Source of the DNA: RGIG4708 sp045538875
GTDB taxonomy: Bacteria; Bacillota; Clostridia; UMGS1810
Direction: 5' to 3'
DNA: 64,000 bases
Assembly (NCBI GenBank): GCA_045538875.1
Contig: JAZQEG010000002.1
Coordinates: forward strand, 1 to 64,000
Positions within the stretch are counted from its first letter, which is position 1, and each line of letters starts with the position of its first letter. Positions 14,065 to 24,254 of the stretch are shown piece by piece. The position numbers and the translations under genes were made by a program. Under the pieces are notes generated by a model that saw only the letters and a program-made list of their open reading frames with translations, did not search any database and was not told where the DNA came from.

Positions 14065-15969
14065 ATGAATATTTTAAAGCTTTTTGACGGAAAAGTGAAT
14101 TTAAAATTAGGCAAAAAAAGTATTAACATAGGAAAAAGAACACTTGCAATAATAATTGCAGCAGTACTTGTTGTCCTTGCGTTTACATATTCGTTATTGT
14201 CGGGCGGCAGCAAAGCCGAAGCCGAGCTTATAACAGCTCAGGTTACAAGAGGTGACATTGTAAGCTCAATTGAGGGTACAGGTGTAATTGAGGCAATCAA
14301 TCAGTACGAGGTAACCTCTCTTGCAAAAGGCGACATCATTGCTGACTATTTTGAAGAGGGCGACTATGTGCAAAAAGACCAGCTCCTTTACGAAATGGAT
14401 AGTTCTTCTGTAACGAGCAGCATCGAAAGAGCAAAATCCAGCCTCGAAAAAGCTCAGATGAGCTATGACCAGGCAAATGAGGATGTTGCCAATCTCAACA
14501 TAAAAGCGGACATTTCAGGTGTTATTACATCACTCAATATAAAAAAAGGCGACCAGGTTGGCACCAACACTGTTGTTGCTGAAATTGTAGACAGGGAAGC
14601 AATGTTGCTTGTGGTACCATTTAACCAGAATGATGCGCAAAAACTCTGGGTAGGACAGAGCGCAACTGTAAATCTGGAAAGCTCATTTGCGGTGGTATCG
14701 GGAACAATTACACGAATAGCAACTGGTTCGACAATCAATTCATACGGCGTGCCAGTTACAAATGTAGAAGTTTTGGTAAAAAATCCAGGCTCTATTATTC
14801 CGGGTGACAGGGCAACAGTTGTTGCAGGTGATTATGCCTGCAATGATGCAGGTATATTTAAATATAAAAATGAATCTTCAATTACTGCAAAGGTGTCGGG
14901 TAAGGTTACAGATATAAATTATTATGAAGGTGACAAAATATCTCAGGGAGCTGTAATTGCACGTCTGGAGAGCAAAAGCGTAATATCAAGTGCGCGTTCA
15001 AACAGACTTTCGCTAAGTGATGCACGGCAGTCGTTAACCGATGCTGAGGAAACTCTTGATGATTACAAAATTACTGCACCTATTTCGGGCAAAATAATAG
15101 AAAAAACTGCAAAAGCAGGCGAAAAGCTGGAGCAAAATTCTTCATCCACAATGGCAATTATTGCCGACCTTTCGTCACTTGTGTTTGAAATGAGCATAGA
15201 TGAGCTCGATATAATCAAAATTGAGGTAGGTCAGCAGGTACAAATTACTGCAGATGCAATACAAAACAAAACCTTTACTGGCAGTGTTACAAGCATTAGC
15301 ATAGTAGGTACATCTGCACAGGGTGTAACAAGCTATCCTGTAAAGGTCACTATAAAAGACGCTGAACAAAGCGGACTTATACCTGGAATGAATGTTACGG
15401 GCAACATTATAGTGGAAACTGTTGAAAATGTGCTCAGAGTACCTGTTTCGGCAGTACGCAGAGGTAACTTTGTTATAGTTAAGGATGACGGAACAGTTGG
15501 TCAGGCAAATTATGATGATGGAGCAAAGCTTGACGATATGCCTCAAAGTGAAAAACCGCAAATGTCTAAGGGTACAAACAAAAATTTGCAACCATCTGAT
15601 GACAAAATTACATCAATTTTTGATTTGTTTACAACAAAAGCATTTGCACAGGACAAAGACGAGTCAGACAAATATGCTTTGCGCCTTGAAAACATGAAAA
15701 AGCAGCTTGATGTGCCCGATGGGTATACAGTTGTTCAGGTGCAGACGGGACTTAGCAATGATACATTTATTGAAATTAAGAGCGGACTTTCCGAGGGGCA
15801 GACAGTCCTTTTGCCAGATACAACCGCATCAAACGCTGCATCACAGCAAGGTATGTTTGGAAACATGAGCGGTATGGGTGCAATGCACAGTAATAGGGGA
15901 GCAATGCCAAGTGGAATGGGCGGTATGACTTCAGGCGGCGCAATGCCTGGTGGCGGTATGAGCCGATAA
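14065..15969 (+). CDS. macA: membrane fusion protein of a MacAB-type exporter
   Basis: A 634-aa periplasmic-adaptor (HlyD/MacA family) protein. One N-terminal transmembrane helix (about residues 30-50) is followed by a beta-barrel and lipoyl part, a helical hairpin at about 115-140, and then a second copy of the lipoyl/hairpin pattern (about 275-365) and barrel (370-460). Most relatives have one copy. Two extra features are a spacer (about 495-550) and a C-terminal tail of about 35 residues rich in Gly and Met (GMGAM, GGMTSGG). It should link the ABC permease encoded downstream to the outside of the cell; substrate unknown (peptide or antimicrobial are common). Ribosome site AAAGGAG, 7 bases. 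Same operon as the next three genes. Confidence 0.9.
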   Translation: MNILKLFDGKVNLKLGKKSINIGKRTLAIIIAAVLVVLAFTYSLLSGGSKAEAELITAQVTRGDIVSSIEGTGVIEAINQYEVTSLAKGDIIADYFEEGDYVQKDQLLYEMDSSSVTSSIERAKSSLEKAQMSYDQANEDVANLNIKADISGVITSLNIKKGDQVGTNTVVAEIVDREAMLLVVPFNQNDAQKLWVGQSATVNLESSFAVVSGTITRIATGSTINSYGVPVTNVEVLVKNPGSIIPGDRATVVAGDYACNDAGIFKYKNESSITAKVSGKVTDINYYEGDKISQGAVIARLESKSVISSARSNRLSLSDARQSLTDAEETLDDYKITAPISGKIIEKTAKAGEKLEQNSSSTMAIIADLSSLVFEMSIDELDIIKIEVGQQVQITADAIQNKTFTGSVTSISIVGTSAQGVTSYPVKVTIKDAEQSGLIPGMNVTGNIIVETVENVLRVPVSAVRRGNFVIVKDDGTVGQANYDDGAKLDDMPQSEKPQMSKGTNKNLQPSDDKITSIFDLFTTKAFAQDKDESDKYALRLENMKKQLDVPDGYTVVQVQTGLSNDTFIEIKSGLSEGQTVLLPDTTASNAASQQGMFGNMSGMGAMHSNRGAMPSGMGGMTSGGAMPGGGMSR

Positions 15970-16007
15970 GTATTATCCAAATTGTGTAAAGGAGATATAG
16001 CCGCATA

Positions 16008-16694
16008 ATGATAGAATTAAAAAACATATACAAAATTTACTCAGACGGCGACAGCGAAATAAGAGCACTTGACGGCGTATCACTTAATGTGTCACAAGGT
16101 GAATTTGTATGTATTGTAGGTTCGTCTGGTTCGGGCAAATCCACCTGTATGAACATCATAGGCTGCCTTGATATTCCCACAGCAGGCGAATATTGGCTTA
16201 ATGGCACCGATGTAAGTACAATGGGCGAAAAAGAGCTTGCACACATACGAAATCGCGAGCTTGGATTTATATTTCAGCAATACAACCTAATTCCAAAGCT
16301 TACGGTACTCGAAAATGTAGAGCTTCCTCTTTTGTACAAAGGCCTAAAGCCTGCCGAAAGATTGGAATTGGCAAAAAAGGCTCTCCAAAGAGTAGGTCTT
16401 AGTGACAGAGCAAAAAAGTATCCGTCACAGCTTTCGGGCGGTCAGCAGCAGAGGGTATCTATTGCAAGGGCACTGGCAGGCAACCCCCCTGTTATACTTG
16501 CCGATGAGCCTACGGGTGCACTTGACTCAAAAACGGGCAGGGAAGTGCTGGACTTTTTAAAGCAGCTAAACCGCGAGGGAACCACAATAGTGCTTATTAC
16601 TCACGACAATTCAATTGCCGACCAAATAAAGCGTGTAGTGAGGATTCACGACGGAAAAATAGTTGCCGATGAGGTAAAGGAGGATGCACAATGA
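16008..16694 (+). CDS. ABC transporter ATP-binding protein, MacB/LolD type
   Basis: A 228-aa nucleotide-binding domain. Walker A GSSGSGKST (38-46), Q-loop FIFQQYN, signature LSGGQQQR, Walker B VILADEPTGALD, and switch His in THD. It hydrolyses ATP to drive the permease, with which it overlaps by four bases (16691-16694). It belongs to the three-part exporter with the upstream fusion protein. Ribosome site AAAGGAG, with spacing somewhat longer than usual. Confidence 0.95.
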   Translation: MIELKNIYKIYSDGDSEIRALDGVSLNVSQGEFVCIVGSSGSGKSTCMNIIGCLDIPTAGEYWLNGTDVSTMGEKELAHIRNRELGFIFQQYNLIPKLTVLENVELPLLYKGLKPAERLELAKKALQRVGLSDRAKKYPSQLSGGQQQRVSIARALAGNPPVILADEPTGALDSKTGREVLDFLKQLNREGTTIVLITHDNSIADQIKRVVRIHDGKIVADEVKEDAQ

Positions 16695-17869
16695 ACATAA
16701 AACAAGCATTCAACCTTGCACTAAAAAGCCTCGCGGGAAGCAAAATGCGCTCATTTCTTACAATGCTTGGTATTATAATAGGTGTTGCGGCGGTTATAGT
16801 TATTGTAAGCATAGTAAATGGCATGACTCATGATGTTTTAAGCGAGTTTGAAAATTTTGGTGCCACAACAATCACTGTAAGCGTAAGAGGCAGAGGCGGC
16901 AACAGAAATGTATCTATAGACGATATGCAAAATCTTGTTGACGATAATCCTGAGTACCTTGAGTCTATGACTCCTAATATTGCGGTTGCAGGCGCAACTG
17001 CAAAAAATGGCAGCACAAATGTGGATGTAGCAAGCTGTATCGGCGTTAACGAAAATTATGCTCACATAAAGGGGCTCACAATAGAGCAGGGCAGAAACAT
17101 CGAATATATGGACTGCGAAGCAATACTGCGTAACTGTGTAATAGGCACATATATAGCAAATGAGCTGTACGGAACCACCGATGTTGTAGGTGAAACAATA
17201 AAGCTTAACGGGTATTCATTTCAGATTGTGGGCGTACTTGAAGAAACTGCCGACAGCAAAGAGGCAAGCGCCGATGATGTGATAATTATTCCGTACACAA
17301 TGGCATCTAGAGTGTCAAACAGTTTTACAATGGGCAGCTATACCTTTAATGCCACAAGCAAAGATGTTGCCGACAAGGCTCAGCAATTTATTGAAGAATA
17401 TCTTTTTGGTGTGTTTTCAAACACCAATGCCTACACTGTGAGCAATATGGCAAGCATAATTGAGGTAATCAACGAGCTAACTAACACAATGTCGCTTGTG
17501 CTTGCAGGTGTTGCGGGTGTTTCGCTTCTTGTTGGGGGCATAGGTATTATGAACATAATGCTTGTGTCGGTTACGGAGCGCACAAGGGAAATTGGCATAC
17601 GCAAATCTCTTGGTGCTACTCCCTGGGATATAATGAGCCAGTTTGTTGTAGAGGCAATCACAACAAGCTGTATAGGAGGGATAATCGGAATTTTGCTGGG
17701 TATAGCGGGGTCGTATGCTGCTAAGCTATTAGGACTTACGGCAATACCATCGGTTCCTGCTATGTTTATATCTTTTACTGTATCTGCATTTGTTGGTATA
17801 GCATTTGGTTATTTTCCTGCAAAAAAAGCAGCTTCGCTTAACCCTATTGATGCTTTAAGGTACGATTAA
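16691..17869 (+). CDS. ABC transporter permease, MacB/FtsX family
   Basis: A 392-aa protein with an N-terminal membrane helix (about 20-42), a large extracellular MacB_PCD domain (about 45-230), and three C-terminal helices (about 265-390) with the motifs GGIGIMNIMLVSVTERTREIGIRK and FFPAKKAA-like PAKKAASLNPI. This is the mechanotransmission type of permease, which moves extracellular substrate or signals rather than passing it through a channel. It is translationally coupled to the ATPase. The same transcript continues into the SLH protein 18 bases downstream. Confidence 0.93.
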   Translation: MNIKQAFNLALKSLAGSKMRSFLTMLGIIIGVAAVIVIVSIVNGMTHDVLSEFENFGATTITVSVRGRGGNRNVSIDDMQNLVDDNPEYLESMTPNIAVAGATAKNGSTNVDVASCIGVNENYAHIKGLTIEQGRNIEYMDCEAILRNCVIGTYIANELYGTTDVVGETIKLNGYSFQIVGVLEETADSKEASADDVIIIPYTMASRVSNSFTMGSYTFNATSKDVADKAQQFIEEYLFGVFSNTNAYTVSNMASIIEVINELTNTMSLVLAGVAGVSLLVGGIGIMNIMLVSVTERTREIGIRKSLGATPWDIMSQFVVEAITTSCIGGIIGILLGIAGSYAAKLLGLTAIPSVPAMFISFTVSAFVGIAFGYFPAKKAASLNPIDALRYD

Positions 17870-17887
17870 AAAGGAGTTAATTTAAAT

Positions 17888-20194
17888 ATGAAAAAAAGAA
17901 TTTTATGTTTAACATTGGCATTGTGTATGCTGCTTTGCTCATACCCGTCACTAAGCTTTGCATTGGGTGCCGAATATAATGAGGATAGTGCAATAGCACT
18001 TGTAAAAACACTTAAAATAATGGTTGGAAACGAAAATGGCAATATGGAGCTTGACAAAAATGTTTCCAGAGCAGAGTTTGCAAAAATTGCCGTTGCAATG
18101 TCACAGTATCGCAAAACAGTTGCGCTAAACAGTACAATTTCGGTGTTTTTGGATTGCAGCTTTAAACACTGGGCATCGCCTTATGTAAAAGTTGCTGTAA
18201 CAAACAGAATTATAAACGGCTACCCCGACGGTACCTTTCGCCCCGAAAATACTGTTACCTTAGAAGAGGCGGTCACAATTATGTTAAAGCTTTTGGGCTA
18301 TACAAACGATGATTTTGGCACATCGTGGCCTTACGGCCAGATGGGTATTGCAGCAAGTGAGCACATTCTTGACAATGTAGACAAAAGCATTGGTGATACA
18401 CTTAAGCGAAGAGATGTGTTAAAATTAGTGTATAATACCCTTGTTGCAAACCCAAAAAATGCTCAGAGTACATCATCAAAGTATGTTGAACAGCTTGATT
18501 GTAATTTGTATGAGGATGCAATAATAGTTGCAACAAACAAGCAAAACAACTCTGTAACACCAGGATATGTACTCACAAGTGCAGGCACCTTTAAATTTAG
18601 CGGAGTATTTGATGATAACCTTATTGGCAGAAAAGGCAACCTTATAATCGAAAATGGCAACTACTACTTAGGTTTTATGCCGTCGGTTCAGACGGTGCAA
18701 AAGCATGTTGTATACTCAAAGCTCAGTGACACGCTTGTTACATATTGTAACGGCGCAATGACAAGCTTTTTGGTTGATTCAAATGTTACTGCATATTTAG
18801 ATACAAACAAAACAACATACGGCTCTGTAAAAAATTCAATTTCCACAGGTGATACTATTTACGCTATGAAAAATGCCTCAGGCAGCATTGACTACATAAC
18901 AGTTGCCACAAACAATATGCAAGGACCAAAAACAGTTACAACATCTGACTGGTACAATTCATTTACAACCGATTTGACAACTCTTACCGTTATGCGTGAT
19001 GGTGTAAGGTCGCAAGCTTCGGATATTCAGACAAACGACATTGTGTACTACCTTAGTGATGTAAACACTGTGTTTGCGTATAGCCGCAAAATTACAGGTG
19101 TGTACGAAAAGGCCACACCAAACAGAGATATGCCTGTATCTATAACTGTTTCGGGTACACAATACACACTGGAAACGGCTGCTGCGTTTGACAAGGTGTC
19201 GTCAAACGGTGATTGCAAAATAGGAGATACTATTACACTCCTTTTAGGTAAAGACGGTCAGGTTGCTGATGTTATGACGGCAAGCAGCTCAAATTCTGCA
19301 GTTGCAGGTTACCTTGTTCAAACGGGTACAAAACAGTTTACAAATGCCGACGGCGATGTGTATTCTTCTAAGTATGCATCCCTTGTGCGTGCTGACGGGA
19401 GCGTGCTTGAAGTAATTACAAGGAATGACTATTCAACATATATCAACAAGGTAATGAATGTAAAATTTAGCGACGGCGTGGCTTATCTTTCGGTTGCAAA
19501 GGCGGGCACAAGCGTGTATGGAACAGTTGACAGCGATACACTTAAAATTGGTTCACATAATGTTGCTGAGGGAGCAAATATTCTTGATATAACAACAAAT
19601 GACTCTGTTGATGAGCCTGGAGCATACACAGTTACATATCTGCAACGGCTTGATGGGGTATATATTGAGCCAGACAAGATTTTGTATGTCAAAAAGAACA
19701 ACAAGGGTCAAATATCTGATTTGATTGTCAATAATATAACAGGCGATTCGTACAGATATGGTGTAATAACAGATGTTACTCAAAGCGGCTCAAATGAGGG
19801 GATGTCGGTATCATCCAAAAGGTACGCCTGTGACATACTGGGCAAGCAGTACACCTGTCAGATAAACTATGGAAGCACTTTTAAAAGTAATATGCCTGCT
19901 GCATTTGTCCTTTCGGGAGAAAGTGTTGTTGGGATAAAAGCGCTCAATCAATATTCGGGTGCTGTAAAATCTGTTGGTGAGGGCACAATCACAATTGCGT
20001 CAAATACTTATCTTTTAAGCGATGATGTGGCAGTATACAAGGTAATGTCAGGCACAGGCTCGTCCTCTGCGTTTACAATACTTCCTATAAGTGAATTAAA
20101 AAATAATATCAGCGATTATTCTGTAACTGCTTATTATGACAAAACTCAGGATAAAGGCGGAAGAGTTAGGGTAATAATAGCAAAATACAAATAA
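17888..20194 (+). CDS. S-layer homology domain surface protein
   Basis: A 768-aa secreted protein. Signal peptide residues 1-28 (KKRILCLTLALCMLLCSYPSLSFA, cleavage near Ala). Three SLH repeats follow at about 40-100, 105-160 (INGYPDGTFRPENTVTLEEA) and 165-210, which bind pyruvylated secondary cell-wall polymers. The rest (about 220-768) is repetitive beta-strand-rich sequence with several small beta-barrel-like units and no catalytic motif seen. It lies 18 bases after the MacB-like permease and is the last gene of that operon. A structural or adhesion role linked to the exporter is an inference. Confidence 0.85.
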   Translation: MKKRILCLTLALCMLLCSYPSLSFALGAEYNEDSAIALVKTLKIMVGNENGNMELDKNVSRAEFAKIAVAMSQYRKTVALNSTISVFLDCSFKHWASPYVKVAVTNRIINGYPDGTFRPENTVTLEEAVTIMLKLLGYTNDDFGTSWPYGQMGIAASEHILDNVDKSIGDTLKRRDVLKLVYNTLVANPKNAQSTSSKYVEQLDCNLYEDAIIVATNKQNNSVTPGYVLTSAGTFKFSGVFDDNLIGRKGNLIIENGNYYLGFMPSVQTVQKHVVYSKLSDTLVTYCNGAMTSFLVDSNVTAYLDTNKTTYGSVKNSISTGDTIYAMKNASGSIDYITVATNNMQGPKTVTTSDWYNSFTTDLTTLTVMRDGVRSQASDIQTNDIVYYLSDVNTVFAYSRKITGVYEKATPNRDMPVSITVSGTQYTLETAAAFDKVSSNGDCKIGDTITLLLGKDGQVADVMTASSSNSAVAGYLVQTGTKQFTNADGDVYSSKYASLVRADGSVLEVITRNDYSTYINKVMNVKFSDGVAYLSVAKAGTSVYGTVDSDTLKIGSHNVAEGANILDITTNDSVDEPGAYTVTYLQRLDGVYIEPDKILYVKKNNKGQISDLIVNNITGDSYRYGVITDVTQSGSNEGMSVSSKRYACDILGKQYTCQINYGSTFKSNMPAAFVLSGESVVGIKALNQYSGAVKSVGEGTITIASNTYLLSDDVAVYKVMSGTGSSSAFTILPISELKNNISDYSVTAYYDKTQDKGGRVRVIIAKYK

Positions 20195-20228
20195 TAAAAG
20201 TGGTGCATTTGCACCACTTTTATTATTT
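20190..20228. terminator. bidirectional terminator between convergent genes
   Basis: A 16-bp perfect stem (20191-20206 with 20211-20226) with a 4-base loop. It overlaps the stop codons of both the SLH gene and the convergent peptide-binding protein gene. Confidence 0.9.
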
Positions 20229-21767
20229 GTATGATATAAAGAAATTGCCTATATCTCCATAAAAGTTTGACATATTGGCTGTAATGCCGCCTTTTATATG
20301 GCTGCTTACAAACAGCGCAGTGTTTGTGTGAAACAGCGGGACTTGAGGCACATTTTCGTTAAAATATTTTTTAAAATTTTCAAAAAACAGGTCGCTGTTG
20401 TCTTTGTCGGGCGACATCATATTGAGGTTTGCAAGCAGGCTGTCAAATTCGTCACTTGCAAATGTACATACGTTTTGGTCTGTTTTTTGCAGTGAACTGA
20501 ACATAAAATCCATATTCATATTGTTGTTCATAATAACTTCGCCAATATACAAATCATAATTGGCATCGCTTATTCGCTGTTTGTACTCATCAAATGAGGC
20601 AGCCTCGGGCACAAGAGTAATTCCATAAGGCTCAAATGCTTTTTTTAGATAAGCGGCTGTGCGCTCTTTAATGTCACTTTCACTGTTGTACAAAAGCTCA
20701 AGCGAAAGGTTGTATTTGAGTATCTGAGGCTTTTGGTTGCTGCTAATGATGTCATTTTGGTTTTTATTGTTTTCAAAATAATATGCGGTGGATATTACTG
20801 GCAGTGTTGCTTTAGATGCGTGTGAAAACATTACATCTTTAACAATTTCATCTCGGTTTATAATGCTGTTTATATCACGCCTGAGCACCACATCGTTTAG
20901 CGGCTGCTTGTTTGTGTTAATGCCTATAAATGCGTAACGCGGCGAGCTTGTTTCGTATATTTTGTGATTTGCAGTAAAGTTAAATTTGCCCCAATTGTTG
21001 CCGTTGGTGGTAAACATATCAATTTGTCCTGCATCAAATGCGTGAATAAGGTCGTCGGAGCTATGCATAAACAAAACGCTTATACTGTCTAAATATGCCT
21101 TTTTACTGCCGTACCAATCATCATTGCGCACAAGGGTCATACTTTTGTTTTGCAACCTGCCGTCATATTTAAATTTGCCTGAGCCTATTGGCACAAACGA
21201 TGTATTTTGCTGCAAAAAGCTCTGCTTTGCAAGCCCTGCAGGCAGTATTGGAAAGTCAAGGGCATTTACAAAATCGGCCTGAGGTGATATAAGCTCTAAC
21301 GATACAGTTAAGCCATCTAAAATTTTGTAGCTGAGTACATTTTTAAAAAGCTCGGTGTATGGTGTGGTGTAGTTTTTTATATAGTCAAAGGTTGCAACAA
21401 CATCTGCTGCATCGAGTATTGTACCATCGTGAAATTTTATGTTTGGCTTAATTTTGATTGTGTAAATTTTGTTTGATGTAGATACAGTGTAGCTCTCTGC
21501 AATAACAGGGGTTGCCTCGAGTGTGTTTTCGGCCTTAAACAGCCCTTCGTACACAATCATAAGCACATCACGCACATTTTGATATTGTGTGGCAAGAGGG
21601 TTGAGCGTATCGGGCACAAAGCAGCCAAGCGTAATGCTGCCTCCCTTTTGAGGTATTAAATTTTCGGGGGTAGGCTGCTCACCTTGCAAAGTGCCTTTTG
21701 CACATCCGCAAAATAAGCTTGCTACAGCCAAAACAAAGGCTGCAAATTTAAAAGATTTGTTTTTCAT
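20223..21767 (-). CDS. peptide/nickel ABC transporter substrate-binding lipoprotein
   Basis: An SBP_bac_5 family protein of 514 aa from ATG 21765-21767, chosen because GGAGAA lies 10 bases upstream and because the lipoprotein signal then starts correctly (lipobox FCGC, lipidated Cys22). A typical family segment is present (SYTVSTSNKIYTIKIKPNIKFHDG, and NDDWYG). It captures oligopeptides or similar solutes outside the cell. Its usual permease and ATPase genes (oppBCDF) are not nearby, so it must share a transporter elsewhere or act as a sensor. It follows ymdB by 14 bases on the minus strand and probably shares that transcript. Confidence 0.9.
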   Translation of the reverse strand: MKNKSFKFAAFVLAVASLFCGCAKGTLQGEQPTPENLIPQKGGSITLGCFVPDTLNPLATQYQNVRDVLMIVYEGLFKAENTLEATPVIAESYTVSTSNKIYTIKIKPNIKFHDGTILDAADVVATFDYIKNYTTPYTELFKNVLSYKILDGLTVSLELISPQADFVNALDFPILPAGLAKQSFLQQNTSFVPIGSGKFKYDGRLQNKSMTLVRNDDWYGSKKAYLDSISVLFMHSSDDLIHAFDAGQIDMFTTNGNNWGKFNFTANHKIYETSSPRYAFIGINTNKQPLNDVVLRRDINSIINRDEIVKDVMFSHASKATLPVISTAYYFENNKNQNDIISSNQKPQILKYNLSLELLYNSESDIKERTAAYLKKAFEPYGITLVPEAASFDEYKQRISDANYDLYIGEVIMNNNMNMDFMFSSLQKTDQNVCTFASDEFDSLLANLNMMSPDKDNSDLFFENFKKYFNENVPQVPLFHTNTALFVSSHIKGGITANMSNFYGDIGNFFISYK

Positions 21768-21781
21768 TTTGATTTCTCCAG

Positions 21782-22558
21782 TCAGTCGGTGTACAACAAA
21801 CGGCTTATTTTTGTGCATTTGTTTGTGCTTTCGTCTATATTTAAAATAATACCGCTAAGCTTTGCTTTGCCGTTTGCATGTTCAAATTTTTGAGGCATAG
21901 CAGTGGTAAAACGCTGGATTATTATTTCTTTGCTAATTCCAAGCACTGAGTGTATAGCACCTGTCATACCGATATCGGTAATATATGCAGTGCCTTTAGG
22001 CAGTATTGTTTCATCTGCTGTCTGCACATGGGTGTGTGTACCAAACACACATGTGGCCTTTCCGTCCAAAAAGTAGCCCATAGCAATTTTTTCACTTGTG
22101 GTTTCTGCATGAAAGTCAACAAGTATAATATCGGCATCGTTTTGGTATTTTTGTATTTCGGCCTGTGCGGCTTTAAACGGGCAATCAATATTAAGCAGGT
22201 TAACTCTGCCCATTATGTTTATTATGCATATTTTTTTGCCTTTGCAATTAAGCAGCATACTGCCGTTGCCAACTGTGCCTTGAGGATAGTTAAGAGGCCT
22301 TACGATATTGTTTTCATTTTCTAATATTTTTACAACATCTTTTTTGCCAAAGGTGTGGTTGCCCATTGTAAATGCATCTATGCCAATCTCACAAAGTGTG
22401 TTGTAGTCGCCAAAGGTAAGCCCGTTGCCGCCTGACACATTTTCGGCATTTGCAATGCAAAAATCTATGCTATAATTCTCTTTGATTTCGCGAAGTACAA
22501 GCGATGTGTAATTAAGACCGCAATCTCCAAAAATATCTCCAATAACTAAAATATTCAT
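21782..22558 (-). CDS. ymdB: YmdB-family metallophosphoesterase
   Basis: A 258-aa calcineurin-like phosphoesterase of the TIGR00282 group. Metal ligands are visible in GDIFGDCG (Asp8), ENVSGG (Glu39, Asn40), GNHTFG (Asn67-His68), DFHAETTSEK and GTHTHVQTAD. In Bacillus subtilis YmdB cleaves 2',3'-cyclic AMP and influences biofilm and sporulation-related decisions. As there, it lies directly downstream of rny. A terminator between them (22616-22645) should reduce its level relative to rny. Confidence 0.93.
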   Translation of the reverse strand: MNILVIGDIFGDCGLNYTSLVLREIKENYSIDFCIANAENVSGGNGLTFGDYNTLCEIGIDAFTMGNHTFGKKDVVKILENENNIVRPLNYPQGTVGNGSMLLNCKGKKICIINIMGRVNLLNIDCPFKAAQAEIQKYQNDADIILVDFHAETTSEKIAMGYFLDGKATCVFGTHTHVQTADETILPKGTAYITDIGMTGAIHSVLGISKEIIIQRFTTAMPQKFEHANGKAKLSGIILNIDESTNKCTKISRLLYTD

Positions 22559-22615
22559 TTTAAATTAGCCTTTCCAGTATATATTAAAGCTGTGTTTGCT
22601 TTGTTTTCAGGGTTT

Positions 22616-22645
22616 AAAAAGAGCGGACTTATAAAAAATCCGCTC
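22616..22645 (-). terminator. intergenic terminator between rny and ymdB
   Basis: Read on the minus strand: 7-bp stem GAGCGGA/TCCGCTC (22639-22645 with 22621-22627), then a T run (22616-22620). It separates rny from ymdB and is probably partly read through. Confidence 0.75.
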
Positions 22646-22659
22646 TCAAATTATGTTAA

Positions 22660-24204
22660 TTATTTTGCGTAATCTACTGAACGAGTTTCTCTGATAACAT
22701 TAACTTTTATCTGTCCCGGATACTCAAGTTCACTTTCTATTTTTTTAACTATATCTCTTGCAATGAGTACAGTATCCTCTTCTTTAACGCTTTCGGGCTT
22801 AACCATAATTCTGATTTCTCTGCCTGCCTGAATTGCGTAGGATTTTTCTACTCCGCTAAATGAATTTGCAATTTCTTCAAGTCTTTCAAGTCGCTTGATG
22901 TAAGTTTCCAAGTTTTCGCGTCTTGCGCCAGGTCTTGCTGCGCTTATTGCGTCACATGCCTGTACAATGCAGGCAATAACGGTGTTAGCTTCTACATCGC
23001 CGTGGTGTGCAGCAATTGCGTGTATAACCTCTTGTGATTCGTGATATTTTTTTGCAATATCAACACCAATATCTACATGTGAACCTTCGATTTCGTGGTC
23101 GATAGATTTGCCAATATCGTGAAGCAGACCTGCTCTTTTTGCTGTTTTGATGTCAACGCCAAGCTCTGCGGCCATAATGCCTGCAAGGTGAGCAACCTCG
23201 GTAGAGTGCTTTAACACATTTTGTCCGTAGCTTGTACGATATTTCATACGGCCAAGCAGCTTTATAAGCTCTGGGTGTAGTCCGTGTACACCTGTTTCAA
23301 ATGTAGCCTGCTCGCCCTCCTGCTTAATAATGTTGTCAAGCTCTTTGCGTGATTTTTCAACAGTTTCTTCAATTCTTGCCGGATGAATACGTCCGTCAAC
23401 AATAAGCTTTTCAAGTGCCATTCGGGCAATTTCTCTTTTAACAGGGTCAAAGCACGAAAGTATAACAGCTTCAGGGGTATCGTCTATAATAAGGTCAATA
23501 CCTGTGAGTGTTTCGAGTGCTCTGATATTTCTGCCTTCACGGCCGATAATTCGGCCCTTCATTTCGTCGTTGGGGAGAGCTACAACCGAAACAGTTGTTT
23601 CGGCAACATGGTCAGCTGCACATTTTTGAATTGCAAGACTGATTATGTTTTTTGCTCTCTTCTCAGCCTCATCTTTAGCCTGAGATTCAATATCTTTAAT
23701 CATTATTGCTGCTTCGTGACGAACTTCGGTTTCAATATTTTTGAGTAAATACTGCTTTGCGTCCTCAACAGACAAACCTGATATTTTTTCCAACATTTCA
23801 AGTTGAGCATTTTTAATCTTGTCAGTTTCGGCCTTGAGAGCTTCGGCTTCTTTGATTTTTTGATTAAGCAACTCGTCTTTTTTTTCAAGAGCTTCGGACT
23901 TTTTGTCCAAAGCTTCTTCTTTTTGCTGAATACGACTTTCCTGTCGATTCATTTCCTTGCGTCGTTCTTTAGATTCTTTTTCAAATTCGTTTCTGCTTTT
24001 ATGAATTTCGTCTTTTGCCTCGAGCAAAGCTTCTTTTTTCTTTGTTTCGGCATCTTTTGCGGCCTGCTCAACAATAGCTTTTGCTTTTTGTTCAGCACCG
24101 CCTATTTTAGCTTCGGCAATTTTTTTGCGGTACAGGCTGCCTGCAAAAAAGGCAACAATACAGCCAACTGCCGCCGCTGCAATTGTAATTATTAATTCTG
24201 TCAA
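22660..24204 (-). CDS. rny: ribonuclease Y
   Basis: A 514-aa protein with the full RNase Y layout: N-terminal membrane anchor (residues 3-25), long charged coiled coil (about 30-190), KH domain (about 205-270, with GRIIGREGRNIRALE), and HD domain (about 330-430, HDIGKSIDHE). It starts mRNA decay in Firmicutes at the membrane. The first codon is TTG, preceded by AAGGAGG and a second AGGA closer to the start. Its leader on the minus strand contains two hairpins and a promoter at 24349-24377. A later position for the start would lose the anchor. Confidence 0.96.
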   Translation of the reverse strand: MTELIITIAAAAVGCIVAFFAGSLYRKKIAEAKIGGAEQKAKAIVEQAAKDAETKKKEALLEAKDEIHKSRNEFEKESKERRKEMNRQESRIQQKEEALDKKSEALEKKDELLNQKIKEAEALKAETDKIKNAQLEMLEKISGLSVEDAKQYLLKNIETEVRHEAAIMIKDIESQAKDEAEKRAKNIISLAIQKCAADHVAETTVSVVALPNDEMKGRIIGREGRNIRALETLTGIDLIIDDTPEAVILSCFDPVKREIARMALEKLIVDGRIHPARIEETVEKSRKELDNIIKQEGEQATFETGVHGLHPELIKLLGRMKYRTSYGQNVLKHSTEVAHLAGIMAAELGVDIKTAKRAGLLHDIGKSIDHEIEGSHVDIGVDIAKKYHESQEVIHAIAAHHGDVEANTVIACIVQACDAISAARPGARRENLETYIKRLERLEEIANSFSGVEKSYAIQAGREIRIMVKPESVKEEDTVLIARDIVKKIESELEYPGQIKVNVIRETRSVDYAK

Positions 24205-24254
24205 GTTAAATCCTAACCTCCTTTTCTTTTAGAAATTTGTTTTCACTTAGTTTT

